A DNA stretch of 64,000 nt. It comes from Hyphomicrobium facile (lineage in GTDB: Bacteria > Pseudomonadota > Alphaproteobacteria > Rhizobiales > Hyphomicrobiaceae). The notes under the pieces are model-generated. The model did not search any database and was not told the DNA's origin. It was given only the letters and a program-made list of their open reading frames with translations. This document shows, in pieces, positions 44,759 through 53,340 of this stretch. Both the position numbers and the translations under genes were made by a program. The DNA is taken from contig NZ_FPCH01000001.1 in NCBI RefSeq assembly GCF_900116175.1, positions 1,180,501 to 1,244,500 of the forward strand, written 5' to 3'. The first letter of the stretch is position 1; the number at the start of each line of letters is the position of its first letter.

Positions 44759-45424
44759 TCAGAATTTGTCCAGCACGCTTTCCTCGGCCGCTTCCTCGGC
44801 CGCGGGTTTTTGCGGCTTCGCAGCTTTGAGTATGGCGGGGAGGATGTCTTCGGCCTTGTCGACAACGGTGAAGCGCACGTCGAGGCCGTCGCGTATGAAA
44901 GTCTCCTGCTTCATGTGTTCGAGAAGCTTCAGGAACTGATTCCAGAAACCGTCGATGTTGGCGATGATGATCGGCTTCGCGTGACGGCCGAGCTGGGACC
45001 ACGTCAACTGTTCGACGAGTTCCTCGAGCGTGCCGACGCCGCCGGGAAGCGCCACGAACGCGTCGGCGCGATCGAACATCAGCTGTTTGCGCGTGTGCAT
45101 ATTCTCGACGACGATCAACTCGTCGACGTCTTTCAGCATCAACTCGCGGTTGCCGAGGAATTCCGGGATGATGCCCGTGACCTTGCCGCCGGCGCCGAGG
45201 GCGGAGCGGGCGACCTCGCCCATCAAGCCGAGGCTGCCGCCGCCGTAGATCAGGCGCATGCCGTTGTCGGCGAGTGCCTTGCCGAGCTTGCGTGCGGCCA
45301 CGGTGTAAGCGGTGTTCAGTCCCTTTCCGGAGCCGCAATAAACGCAGACGCCTTCGATTTTTGAGGGGGGTGTGGAATTATCATCGTTGGCCGGTGCGCC
45401 GGCCATTTTTGTCATTTCATTCAT
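44759..45424 (-). CDS. LOG family protein (TIGR00730 type)
   Basis: 221 aa. Nucleoside 5'-monophosphate phosphoribohydrolase family; plant and bacterial members release cytokinin bases. Core motifs: VCVYCGSGKGLN, LIYGGGSLGLMGEVA, GIIPEFL, MHTRKQLMFDRADAFVALPGGVGTLEELVEQLTW (the PGGxGTxxE catalytic signature) and HAKPIIIANIDGFWN. The C-terminal tail is Ala/Glu/Lys-rich. Cytoplasmic. Start could be Met1 or Met4. Confidence 0.93.
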   Translation of the reverse strand: MNEMTKMAGAPANDDNSTPPSKIEGVCVYCGSGKGLNTAYTVAARKLGKALADNGMRLIYGGGSLGLMGEVARSALGAGGKVTGIIPEFLGNRELMLKDVDELIVVENMHTRKQLMFDRADAFVALPGGVGTLEELVEQLTWSQLGRHAKPIIIANIDGFWNQFLKLLEHMKQETFIRDGLDVRFTVVDKAEDILPAILKAAKPQKPAAEEAAEESVLDKF

Positions 45425-45620
45425 TCTCGGTCCATTCTCAAACGATGTAGCATCAGTATTTGGGGGTTCGCCGCCGGGCCACCAGAGTATGAATAGGACG
45501 CATGCCGCTTTTGCGGGGCCGCGGTCTGTTCAAGAGGAATTTTCACGCCGTCGTAGCTCCGGGGCTTGGCGAGAGCGTGACACGTGTGCTTAGTTCATAG
45601 TCGAGTTAAAAGGCGATGTT

Positions 45621-47381
45621 ATGAAAAATGACGAAGCCACGGTTTCCGCGAAGAAAACCGCGATCGTAAGCGCGCGGGCTGGCGCCGTTGCCGCGCTTCT
45701 CGTCCTTGCCGGGCTATTGCCGCTGCCGCTCGGGGCCGCCATCGATCAGGGGGATGCGGCGTCCAGCGGGACAACTGTCATTATCGCCAGTGATTTTCCA
45801 GCGGTCGCGATCGATAGCGAAGATACGCTCGACGCCGAAGACCGGCTTCCCGTGCTGGCTGAGGACGTTCCGAAGCAGGCCGACGCGCCGACAGGCTCCG
45901 ATGCGCGGGAGATCGACGTCCGGCCGCCCGAGACTTCTCCCCCCGACGCCGACGTTTCGTCCGAGGGGGACAGCAATCTCACTCGGAGCTTATGGCCGCC
46001 GAAGGAGCTTGGGATTGCCGATCGCGTGCAAGACTGGCTGGCGCGTGCCAATCGCGAATTTCAATCGACGATCATTCGCCGGTTATCGACGCCGTCGGCT
46101 GTTGCGGGCGACGGCATCGCGCGCAAGATCGAAGATGTGAAGGACGAGGATGCAGCGGCTGCGGCGGCGGGCGCGCAAGAGGCGCTCAGTACGGCGCACG
46201 CGAAGCTCGCGGCCGAGGCTGAGGCCCAGCATCAGCGCGAACTGTCCGACGCTGCCGCGAAGGCTGCGGAGCAAGCCAAGGCTCGCGAAGCGGAAGCGGC
46301 TCGTATCGACGAGGAGCGGAAAGCGGCAGAAGAAAAGCGCCGCGCGGAGGAGCAAAAGCGGCAGGCTGAACTTCGGCTCGCCGAGGAAGAGAAAGCGGCG
46401 AAGCAGAAAGCCGCGGAGGAAGCGGCCGCGAAGGAGGCAGCCGAGAAAGCGGCTGCAGCGGCAAAAGAGCGAGAGATCGCCGAGAGGCAGGCAGCGGAAG
46501 CAGCTGCTGCAAAAAGGGCGGCGGAGGCAAAGGAGGCGGAAGCCAAGCAGCAAGCCTTGAGAGAAGCCGAGGCAGCCAAGGCTGCGGAAGAAGCCAAGGC
46601 GGCGGAGGCGGCAAAGGCAGCCAAGGAAGCCAAGGAAGCCAAGGAAGCGGAAGAGGCCAGGGCAGCGGAAGAAGCAAAGGCAGCGGAAGCGAAGCGGCGG
46701 GCGGATGAGGAAGCAGCCAGGATCGCTGCTGCTCAGGAGGCCGAGGCCCGGGCGAAGATTGCTGCCGCAAGCGAGGCTGCAGAAAAAGAACGCGCGGCCC
46801 AAGAGATTGCCAAGAAAGACGCGGAAGCCAAGCAGGCACTCGCTCCGCAGGCACTCGCTCCGCAAACCCCGGCTCCGACCAGGCAAGCGATGGTCGAGGA
46901 CGAGGATAAGGACGAGACCAACGTCGCGGCTGCGCCGAGGGCGGCCGAGCAACCGTCAGTCAATGGCGCGCAGCCCGCGCGGAAAGTTGAAGGTAAATCG
47001 TCGGGCGAAAGCGAAGCCAAAGCCGCAGCGCGCAAGCCGCGCCATCATGCCCGCGTTCACAGGCAAGCGAGCAATCGCTCGGCCAATCGCTCAGTCAATC
47101 GCTCTGGCAACGCCGGGGCCAGTCAATCGGCGCATAAGGGTGGTCCGGTGGTGAAGCGCTGGGTCAGGCGTCCCCGCCAGGGCCGCTGCCGGCTTGCGGG
47201 CCACAAGGTCTTGCTGCCGGGCCGCTATACCGTCGCACGCGGCGACAACCTGTGGCTCATCGCCCTTCGGCACTATCACGACGGTTGGTATTTCCGGCGG
47301 ATTTACCGCGCGAACCAGGATGTTATCCGCAATCCGAACCTGATCTATCCGTGCGAGCGGCTTTATCTGCCCAGCAGGTAA
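45621..47381 (+). CDS. LysM protein with long Ala/Glu/Lys-rich coiled coil
   Basis: 586 aa; ATG 45621. One N-terminal membrane helix or signal anchor (about residues 20-40, VAALLVLAGLLPLPLG). Then an acidic Pro-rich stretch (45-130) and a TolA-like coiled coil of about 230 residues (roughly 180-420) made of Ala, Glu, Lys and Arg. Next come short repeats (QALAP twice; SNRSANRSVNRS from a 12-bp repeat) and a C-terminal LysM domain (YTVARGDNLWLIALRHYHDGW, then NPNLIYPCERLYLP). It probably spans part of the periplasm and binds peptidoglycan. It is followed at 43 bp by the Atm1-type exporter. Confidence 0.85.
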   Translation: MKNDEATVSAKKTAIVSARAGAVAALLVLAGLLPLPLGAAIDQGDAASSGTTVIIASDFPAVAIDSEDTLDAEDRLPVLAEDVPKQADAPTGSDAREIDVRPPETSPPDADVSSEGDSNLTRSLWPPKELGIADRVQDWLARANREFQSTIIRRLSTPSAVAGDGIARKIEDVKDEDAAAAAAGAQEALSTAHAKLAAEAEAQHQRELSDAAAKAAEQAKAREAEAARIDEERKAAEEKRRAEEQKRQAELRLAEEEKAAKQKAAEEAAAKEAAEKAAAAAKEREIAERQAAEAAAAKRAAEAKEAEAKQQALREAEAAKAAEEAKAAEAAKAAKEAKEAKEAEEARAAEEAKAAEAKRRADEEAARIAAAQEAEARAKIAAASEAAEKERAAQEIAKKDAEAKQALAPQALAPQTPAPTRQAMVEDEDKDETNVAAAPRAAEQPSVNGAQPARKVEGKSSGESEAKAAARKPRHHARVHRQASNRSANRSVNRSGNAGASQSAHKGGPVVKRWVRRPRQGRCRLAGHKVLLPGRYTVARGDNLWLIALRHYHDGWYFRRIYRANQDVIRNPNLIYPCERLYLPSR

Positions 47382-47423
47382 CTGTGATGGACTTTCGCGC
47401 CGCGTAATCCTATCTGAAGCCCA

Positions 47424-49331
47424 ATGCAAAGCGCCTTTGTCAATTGGTGCGCGGCGGTCCGCGATGGATTGCTGGCGCGCATTACCCCTTCCGCCGAGAG
47501 TTCTCGGGTTCTGAAAGCTCTCTGGCCTTACGTCTGGCCCGAGGACCGGCCGGATCTCAAGCGGACGGTCATCTGGTCGTTCGTCATTATCGTCATTGCC
47601 AAGGGCGTGACGGTCACGGTGCCGTTCACGCTCAAGTGGGCGACGGATGCGCTCGTCGCGTCGACCGGCGGCCACGTGTCGAGCAGCCAGACGCTGCCCT
47701 GGCTCATCGGCGCGCCGGTGGTGGCGACTATTCTCTACGGCATTGCGCGGATCGTGATGTCGCTGCTTGTGCAGGTCCGCGAGGGCATGTTCGCGCGCGT
47801 TGCGATGCATGCGGTCAGAAAGCTTGCGCTGTCGACATTCGAGCATATGCATCGGCTGTCGCTGCGGTTCCACCTCGAACGCAAGACGGGTGGACTGACG
47901 CGCGTTCTGGAGCGCGGCCGCGCCGGGATCGAGAACATCAGCCGCATGGCGCTGATGACGCTTATCCCGACCATCGTCGAATTTCTGATGATCATTGCCG
48001 TCTGCGCTTACGAGTTCGACTGGCGCTACATCGTGACCATCGTGCTGATGATTGCCGCCTACCTGTGGTTCACGGTGAAGGCGACCAACTGGCGGCTTGC
48101 GATCCGCCGGGCGATGAACGAGAGCGACACGGACGCCAACACGAAGGCGATCGACAGTCTTCTGAATTACGAGACCGTCAAATACTTCGGCGCGGAAGGC
48201 CGGGAAGCGGCGCGCTACGACAGGTCGATGGCAGCCTACGAGAAGGCGAGCATCAAGACCTACACGTCGCTTGCCGTCTTGAACTCAGGCCAGGCGATCA
48301 TTTTCACGATCGCGCTGACGATCTGCCTCGTGATGTCGGCGACGGACATCGTGGCCGGCAAGGATACGGTCGGCCATTTCGCGATGGTCAACCTGCTGAT
48401 GCTGCAACTTTTCATGCCGCTCAACTTCATGGGCATGGTGTATCGCGAGATCAAACAGGGGCTGACCGACATCGAGCGCATGATGGAAGTGCTCGAGAAG
48501 AACCCCGAGGTCGCCGATAAGCCCGGAGCAAAGGAACTCAAGGTGTCGGGCGGAGCGATCCGGTTCGACCACGTCGGCTTCGCGTACGATCCGGAGCGCG
48601 TGATTTTGAAGGACGTTTCGTTCGATGTGCCGGCGGGCAAGATGGTCGCCATCGTCGGGCCGTCGGGTGCGGGCAAGTCGACCGTCGCACGGCTGCTTCT
48701 GCGTTTCTACGACGTGACGGGCGGCAAAATCACGATCGACGGGCAGAATATTCGAGACGTGAGCCAGCATTCGCTGCGCTCGGCCATCGGCGTCGTGCCG
48801 CAGGATACGGTGCTGTTCAACGATACGATTTTCTACAACATCAAGTACGGCCGGGCGGATGCTACGGACGCGGAAGTCTATGCGGCTGCCAAGCTTGCGC
48901 AGATCGACGATTTCGTTCGCGCGCTCCCTGACGGCTACAATACGATGGTCGGCGAGCGGGGCCTCAAGCTCTCGGGCGGTGAGAAGCAGCGCGTCGCGAT
49001 TGCGCGCACGATTTTGAAAGCGCCGCCGATCCTGCTGCTCGACGAAGCGACGAGCGCGCTCGACAGCCATACGGAACGGGAAATCCAGGACGCGCTCGAC
49101 CGCGTTTCGAAAGACCGGACGACGGTCGTCATCGCGCACCGTTTGTCGACTATCATCCATGCGGACAGCATTCTGGTCCTGGAGGCGGGCCGCGTGGCCG
49201 AGCAGGGCACGCACGGCGAGCTGATCGCGAAGAACGGTCTTTATGCGAGCCTCTGGGCGCGTCAGCGGCAGGCCGAGAAGGCGCGCGAAGAACTTGCGCA
49301 TGCGCTCGAAGAAGCCGGCGAGCCGGCGTAA
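47424..49331 (+). CDS. Atm1-type ABC exporter (fused permease-ATPase)
   Basis: 635 aa. N-terminal six-helix permease with the Atm1 hallmarks (RPDLKRTVIWSFVIIVIAKG, HMHRLSLRFHLERKTGGLTR, RGRAGIENISRMALM and NESDTDANTKAIDSLLNYE). The ATPase domain has Walker A GPSGAGKST at about 412, Q-loop VPQDTVLFNDT, signature LSGGEKQR near 516 and Walker B ILLLDEATSALD. Atm1-like proteins export glutathione-bound metals or persulfides and link to Fe-S metabolism. It works as a homodimer in the inner membrane. It lies downstream of the LysM gene and may share its transcript. Confidence 0.94.
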   Translation: MQSAFVNWCAAVRDGLLARITPSAESSRVLKALWPYVWPEDRPDLKRTVIWSFVIIVIAKGVTVTVPFTLKWATDALVASTGGHVSSSQTLPWLIGAPVVATILYGIARIVMSLLVQVREGMFARVAMHAVRKLALSTFEHMHRLSLRFHLERKTGGLTRVLERGRAGIENISRMALMTLIPTIVEFLMIIAVCAYEFDWRYIVTIVLMIAAYLWFTVKATNWRLAIRRAMNESDTDANTKAIDSLLNYETVKYFGAEGREAARYDRSMAAYEKASIKTYTSLAVLNSGQAIIFTIALTICLVMSATDIVAGKDTVGHFAMVNLLMLQLFMPLNFMGMVYREIKQGLTDIERMMEVLEKNPEVADKPGAKELKVSGGAIRFDHVGFAYDPERVILKDVSFDVPAGKMVAIVGPSGAGKSTVARLLLRFYDVTGGKITIDGQNIRDVSQHSLRSAIGVVPQDTVLFNDTIFYNIKYGRADATDAEVYAAAKLAQIDDFVRALPDGYNTMVGERGLKLSGGEKQRVAIARTILKAPPILLLDEATSALDSHTEREIQDALDRVSKDRTTVVIAHRLSTIIHADSILVLEAGRVAEQGTHGELIAKNGLYASLWARQRQAEKAREELAHALEEAGEPA

Positions 49332-49375
49332 CGGCTCGGCGGTTTTCGGGTGGCTCGGATCAATCGGGGAGTGGT

Positions 49376-49561
49376 CTAGTCTTCGACGACTTTCCAGCCT
49401 TCGGGATGAGGCAGTTTTTTCCGCTTCGTCTCGGCTTCGTCGCGCGTTGTGAAGCGGATCGCCAGGGACCGCGGGACGAACACGTCACCGTTGCCGAGAT
49501 AGGTGTGCTGTCCTGTGGCGCGAAATACGTCGTGCCGCTGCTCTTCCAGTAAATATGCCAT
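49376..49561 (-). CDS. Hypothetical small protein, 61 aa
   Basis: MAYLLEEQRHDVFRATGQHTYLGNGDVFVPRSLAIRF... ends HPEGWKVVED. The composition and the GWKVVED-like end look like a genuine small protein. Start at ATG 49561; a longer frame back to 49621 exists. No domain recognised. A terminator-like hairpin lies on its upstream side. Confidence 0.5.
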   Translation of the reverse strand: MAYLLEEQRHDVFRATGQHTYLGNGDVFVPRSLAIRFTTRDEAETKRKKLPHPEGWKVVED

Positions 49562-49627
49562 TGGCCGAAATCTCGCGTTCGTCCCGGTGAGCCGGGGAAG
49601 AGTGACCGCAACTTTCGGCAAAAAACC

Positions 49628-49665
49628 AGCCCCGAGATAGGGGCCGGGAGAGCCATCTCGGGGCT
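49628..49665 (-). terminator. Terminator-like hairpin reading leftward
   Basis: AGCCCCGAGAT (49628-49638) and ATCTCGGGGCT (49655-49665) pair perfectly. On the minus strand the second arm is followed by GGTTTTTT. It lies upstream of the 49376 gene, so it ends an earlier leftward transcript or attenuates that gene. 49666-49931 shows no gene; a weak GACC/GGTC hairpin plus TTTTTT is at about 49766-49780 on the plus strand. Confidence 0.55.
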
Positions 49666-49931
49666 AGTCGCGAGTTCAGCCTTTAGCCGTTCTGGGAAGC
49701 GTGTGGCTTAGCTCTAGCACCTGTCTCTATTCTATACAAAAAAAGTAATCAATATCCGAAATGGACCTGGGGGTCTTTTTTGCGCGGCGCGTTGACCCAA
49801 GTTTTGGGCAAGACCTGTCGCGAGCGGGGGCTTGGCATCAATCCCGGCAAAACATATCCCCGGTTCATCATCGGGTGTTAAATTTGGCCGTTCGACCGGC
49901 GGTGTCCGGTTTTTTGGAAGGATTTTGACGC

Positions 49932-50627
49932 TTGGACGGTCAGGAATTCAAGGAGACGGCAGGGCGGGTTCTCAGTGCGATCTGGCGCGGGTCGGTCATT
50001 GCGCTCTGGACCATGCGCGAGCTTCTGAGGACTTTCTGGTCGATCGTGCGGGGGCCTTTGATCGCCGCCCTCAATGTCGCCGCGGCGCTGATCATCCTCT
50101 TCGAGGAATGGGGATGGCGGCCGCTTTCCGAGCTTATCGGACGGCTCGCGAAATTCGCGCCCATCGCGGCGGTGGAGCGGTTTATCGCCGGGCTGCCTCC
50201 CTATGCGGCGCTCGTTGCGCTGGCGCTGCCGACATCGTTGCTGCTGCCGCTGAAGTTCGTTGCCGTATGGCTGCTCGCCAACGGGCATTTCGCGACGGCG
50301 ACGCTGTTGTTCATCGGCGCAAAGCTCGCTTCGACGGCCATTCTTGCGCGGATATTCATACTGACGAAGCCGTCGCTGATGCAGATCGGCTGGTTCGCTA
50401 GTGCCTTCAATTGGTTGATGCCGTGGAAGGACGCGCTTTTCGCGCAGATACGGGCGTCGTGGGTCTGGCGGTATGGGCGCATCGTCAAGGCGCGGGTCGT
50501 GGCGAATGTCCAACAGGCCTGGAAGCGGCTCCGCCCGCGCGCTTCGGATCTATGGCGGCGATTGACTGGACGTGAGTTGCCGTTTGCCGGAAAGCCACCC
50601 GCGGAGCGCGATCTTTCGATAAAATGA
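49932..50627 (+). CDS. Membrane protein of unknown function, 231 aa
   Basis: Begins at TTG 49932 (MDGQEFKETAGRVLSAIWRG) with GGAAGGA upstream. Hydrophobic stretches at about 43-58 (IAALNVAAALIILFEE), 85-112 (LPPYAALVALALPTSLLLPLKFVAVWLL) and 120-140, then a basic cytoplasmic tail ending PPAERDLSIK. No motif recognised, but its composition and length are gene-like. It stands alone upstream of oprB. Confidence 0.7.
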   Translation: MDGQEFKETAGRVLSAIWRGSVIALWTMRELLRTFWSIVRGPLIAALNVAAALIILFEEWGWRPLSELIGRLAKFAPIAAVERFIAGLPPYAALVALALPTSLLLPLKFVAVWLLANGHFATATLLFIGAKLASTAILARIFILTKPSLMQIGWFASAFNWLMPWKDALFAQIRASWVWRYGRIVKARVVANVQQAWKRLRPRASDLWRRLTGRELPFAGKPPAERDLSIK

Positions 50628-50899
50628 TTCGGGGCCGCCTGAGGCGGAGCGCAGCTGGAGGCGTGCGCTGGGAAGTTCTCCGGGCTGCGCCATTCCGTGT
50701 CCGGACAAAAACAATTGCAAACGGGCAACAGCGCATGGCCCGAGAATGTAGCGCCCATAGCATTTCCGCGATCCAATGTTGACGGGAGTGGTCAAGTATC
50801 TTCTTCTAAGTTGGAGTTGAGCCCGAGGCAGGGCATGAGGGGGTGAGGTTTGCGTGCGGCTGTTTGCAGGGCCGGCGCGGACCTTGTGGGGGCATACGA

Positions 50900-52222
50900 A
50901 TGAGATTGAGAGTTTCGTCCGGCCTACTGCCAGTTTTGGCGTTGGGAACACTGACCGCGGCGGCCGGGGGCATGGCTAGCGGGGTGAGAGCGGAAGAGGC
51001 ATCCATCACCGGCGTTCCGGAAGATTCGCTCGCTGCCGGCTGGAATGATCCGGTGCGCGCGGCATTCGCGAGCCGCGGCATCACTTACGGCGTCAACTGG
51101 ATCGGCGAATACTGGAACGTCGCGTCGGGCGGCAACTCGCAGGGCTCGAACTTCGACGGCCGTTTTGATGTTCACACCGACATCGATCTCGAAAAGCTTG
51201 TGGGCTGGAAGGGCGCCGTCATCCACGCCAACGCCTTCTACATCCATGGCATCGGTGCTTCGACTGAGCGCGTCGGCAACATCTTCGCGGTCAGCAATAT
51301 CGAAGGCTACGAGACGTTCCGGCTCGACGAAATTTGGCTGGAGCAGTCGCTGCTCGAGGACAAGTTGAAAGTGAAGGTCGGCTCGATCGCCGCCGATACC
51401 GAATTCTTCATCAGCGATACGGCTTCGCAGTTCATCAACGGCACGTTCGGCTGGCCCGGCATCACGGCTGCGGATCAGGCGGCAGGCGGACCTGGGTATC
51501 CGCTGGCTTCGCTCGGCGTGCGCTTGCAGTACCAGCCGACCGATAACCTCAACATCCTGGCCGCCGTCTTCAACGGCAGCCCGGCCAATCCTTTTTCGGA
51601 GAACCCGCAAAAGGACAACAATCACGGCGTGGAATTCCGTCTTCAGGACGCGCCGTTGCTGATGGTCGAAGCGCAGTACAAGTATGATGCCGGCCTGCCC
51701 GGAACCTTCAAGCTCGGTGGTTGGAAGCAGTTCAATCACTACGCGACGGACTTCCTCGATCCGACAGTTCTCGACACCAGCTACGGGATCTACGGCATCA
51801 TCGACCAGCAGATCTGGAAGGGTGCGGACGACAAGGCGATCAACGCGTTCGTGCGGGTATCGGGCAGCCCCGACAAACAGAACCTGATCGATACCTATTT
51901 CGATACCGGCATCGTCTTCACGGGGTTCGTGCCGGGACGCAAGGAAGACGCCTTCGGCGCTGCGTTCGGCTATGGCCACATCTCGAACAAGTTCAGCCAG
52001 GCACAGGCCGATCCGGATAGCGATTTCACTTCGGATGTGATCTCGAATTACGAGTCCGTGCTCGAACTCAACTATCTCGCGAAGATCCGTCCTGGTTTCG
52101 CTATCTCGCCGGACTTCCAATACATCTGGAACCCCGGCGGCCGCGTCGGCAGCGATTCCGACGATCTGAAGCAGATCCCCAATGCCGCCGTTGTCGGCGT
52201 CAGGACCATTCTGAATTACTGA
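50900..52222 (+). CDS. OprB-type carbohydrate-selective porin
   Basis: 440 aa from ATG 50900 with GGGGG upstream. Signal peptide MRLRVSSGLLPVLALGTL ... VRAEE. The mature protein shows GITYGVNWIGEYWNVASGG, FDGRFDVHTDIDLEKLVGWKGAVIHANAFYIHG, VKVGSIAADTEFFISDTASQFINGTFGWPG and a beta-barrel C-terminus ending in Ile-Leu-Asn-Tyr, as usual for outer membrane strands. It is an outer membrane channel; OprB proteins favour glucose-like sugars, but the true substrate here is unknown. Its terminator overlaps the miaA ribosome binding site. Confidence 0.93.
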   Translation: MRLRVSSGLLPVLALGTLTAAAGGMASGVRAEEASITGVPEDSLAAGWNDPVRAAFASRGITYGVNWIGEYWNVASGGNSQGSNFDGRFDVHTDIDLEKLVGWKGAVIHANAFYIHGIGASTERVGNIFAVSNIEGYETFRLDEIWLEQSLLEDKLKVKVGSIAADTEFFISDTASQFINGTFGWPGITAADQAAGGPGYPLASLGVRLQYQPTDNLNILAAVFNGSPANPFSENPQKDNNHGVEFRLQDAPLLMVEAQYKYDAGLPGTFKLGGWKQFNHYATDFLDPTVLDTSYGIYGIIDQQIWKGADDKAINAFVRVSGSPDKQNLIDTYFDTGIVFTGFVPGRKEDAFGAAFGYGHISNKFSQAQADPDSDFTSDVISNYESVLELNYLAKIRPGFAISPDFQYIWNPGGRVGSDSDDLKQIPNAAVVGVRTILNY

Positions 52223-52275
52223 GCCTGCTTCATTCCTAAGCTCCGTTTCGGGTTTTCAAATCGCGATCTGACTTC

Positions 52276-52318
52276 GGCCTCCTAGCGCCGCCCCGATGGG
52301 TGCGCTAGGAGGCCTTTT
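52276..52318 (+). terminator. Terminator of oprB containing the miaA ribosome binding site
   Basis: GGCCTCCTAGCGC (52276-52288) and GCGCTAGGAGGCC (52302-52314) form a perfect 13-bp stem followed by TTTT. The 3' arm contains AGGAGG (52307-52312), seven bases before the miaA ATG. Confidence 0.9.
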
Positions 52319-52319
52319 C

Positions 52320-53258
52320 ATGAGCGCAGCGCCAAATCACACAAAGCCTATTCTCATCGCCGGGCCGACGGCGAGCGGTAAGTCTGCGCTCGCGATGGCG
52401 ATTGCCGAGCACGCCCGCGGCGAGATCATCAACGCCGACAGCATGCAGGTCTATCGGGAGCTACGCGTTCTCTCGGCGCGGCCGTCCGTGGAAGAAGAAG
52501 CCCGCGTTCCGCATGCGCTCTACGGGTTCGTGCCGGCGGGGGAAGCCTATTCCGCAGGGCGGTTCGTTCGCGATGCCGCGGCGGCCATCGCGAGGGCTCG
52601 AAGCGCGGGGCGGCGTCCGGTCATCGTCGGGGGCACGGGGCTCTATTTCAAGGCGCTGATCGAGGGGCTTTCGCCCATACCCGCCATAGCCGCCGACGTT
52701 CGCGACTACTGGCGCAGGGCAGGCGAGGAGCGGGGCGCCGGGGCCTTGCACAGCGAGCTTCTGCGGGTCGATCCCGTCATGGCCGAGCGCCTGGCTCCGA
52801 CCGATACGCAACGGATCGTGCGCGCGCTCGAGGTGATCCAATCGACCGGACGGTCGCTCGCCGAGTGGCAATCATTGCGGGGCGAGCCGGTGATCGAGGA
52901 ACCCGAGACGGTTCGCCTCGCGGTTTCCGGCGACCGAGCCGAACTGCATGCGCGGGCCGATGCTCGTTTCGATCGGATGATGCGGGAAGGGGCGCTCGAC
53001 GAGGCGCGGGCTTTGTCGGCTCTGCAACTCGACCCCGATCTTCCGGCGATGCGGGCGATCGGAGTGCGGCCGCTTCTGCGGCTCGCCCGGGGTGAGATCG
53101 GCGAGGACGAGGCTCGCGAGCTTGCAAAAGCGGAGACCCGCCAGTACATCAAACGCCAGGAAACTTGGCTGAAAAGAAATATGATTTCGTGGGAACCTGT
53201 CACAACGAAAGAAACGGCAAGTTCATTGCGAGATATTTTCTCATTTATTCAGCGTTAG
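52320..53258 (+). CDS. miaA: tRNA dimethylallyltransferase
   Basis: 312 aa from ATG 52320, which has AGGAGG seven bases upstream; the in-frame ATG 52296 lies in the loop of a terminator and has no SD. It adds a dimethylallyl group to A37 of tRNAs reading UNN codons. P-loop [13 protein letters not shown], then [54 protein letters not shown] and MRAIGVRPL. It lies 82 bp before ilvI. Confidence 0.97.
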   Translation: MSAAPNHTKPILIAGPTASGKSALAMAIAEHARGEIINADSMQVYRELRVLSARPSVEEEARVPHALYGFVPAGEAYSAGRFVRDAAAAIARARSAGRRPVIVGGTGLYFKALIEGLSPIPAIAADVRDYWRRAGEERGAGALHSELLRVDPVMAERLAPTDTQRIVRALEVIQSTGRSLAEWQSLRGEPVIEEPETVRLAVSGDRAELHARADARFDRMMREGALDEARALSALQLDPDLPAMRAIGVRPLLRLARGEIGEDEARELAKAETRQYIKRQETWLKRNMISWEPVTTKETASSLRDIFSFIQR

Positions 53259-53340
53259 CGTTGACCTATTAGGCTCGGACCCCTACTTTCCCCCGACCTT
53301 TGAAACCGCCTGCAGGCTTTTGCCGGCGAAGGAGTTATTC

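Noticed and set aside
46083-46952. 289-residue minus-strand frame opposite the coiled-coil gene
   Set aside because: It is a Leu/Arg/Phe/Cys-rich shadow produced by the Ala/Glu/Lys codons of the sense strand.
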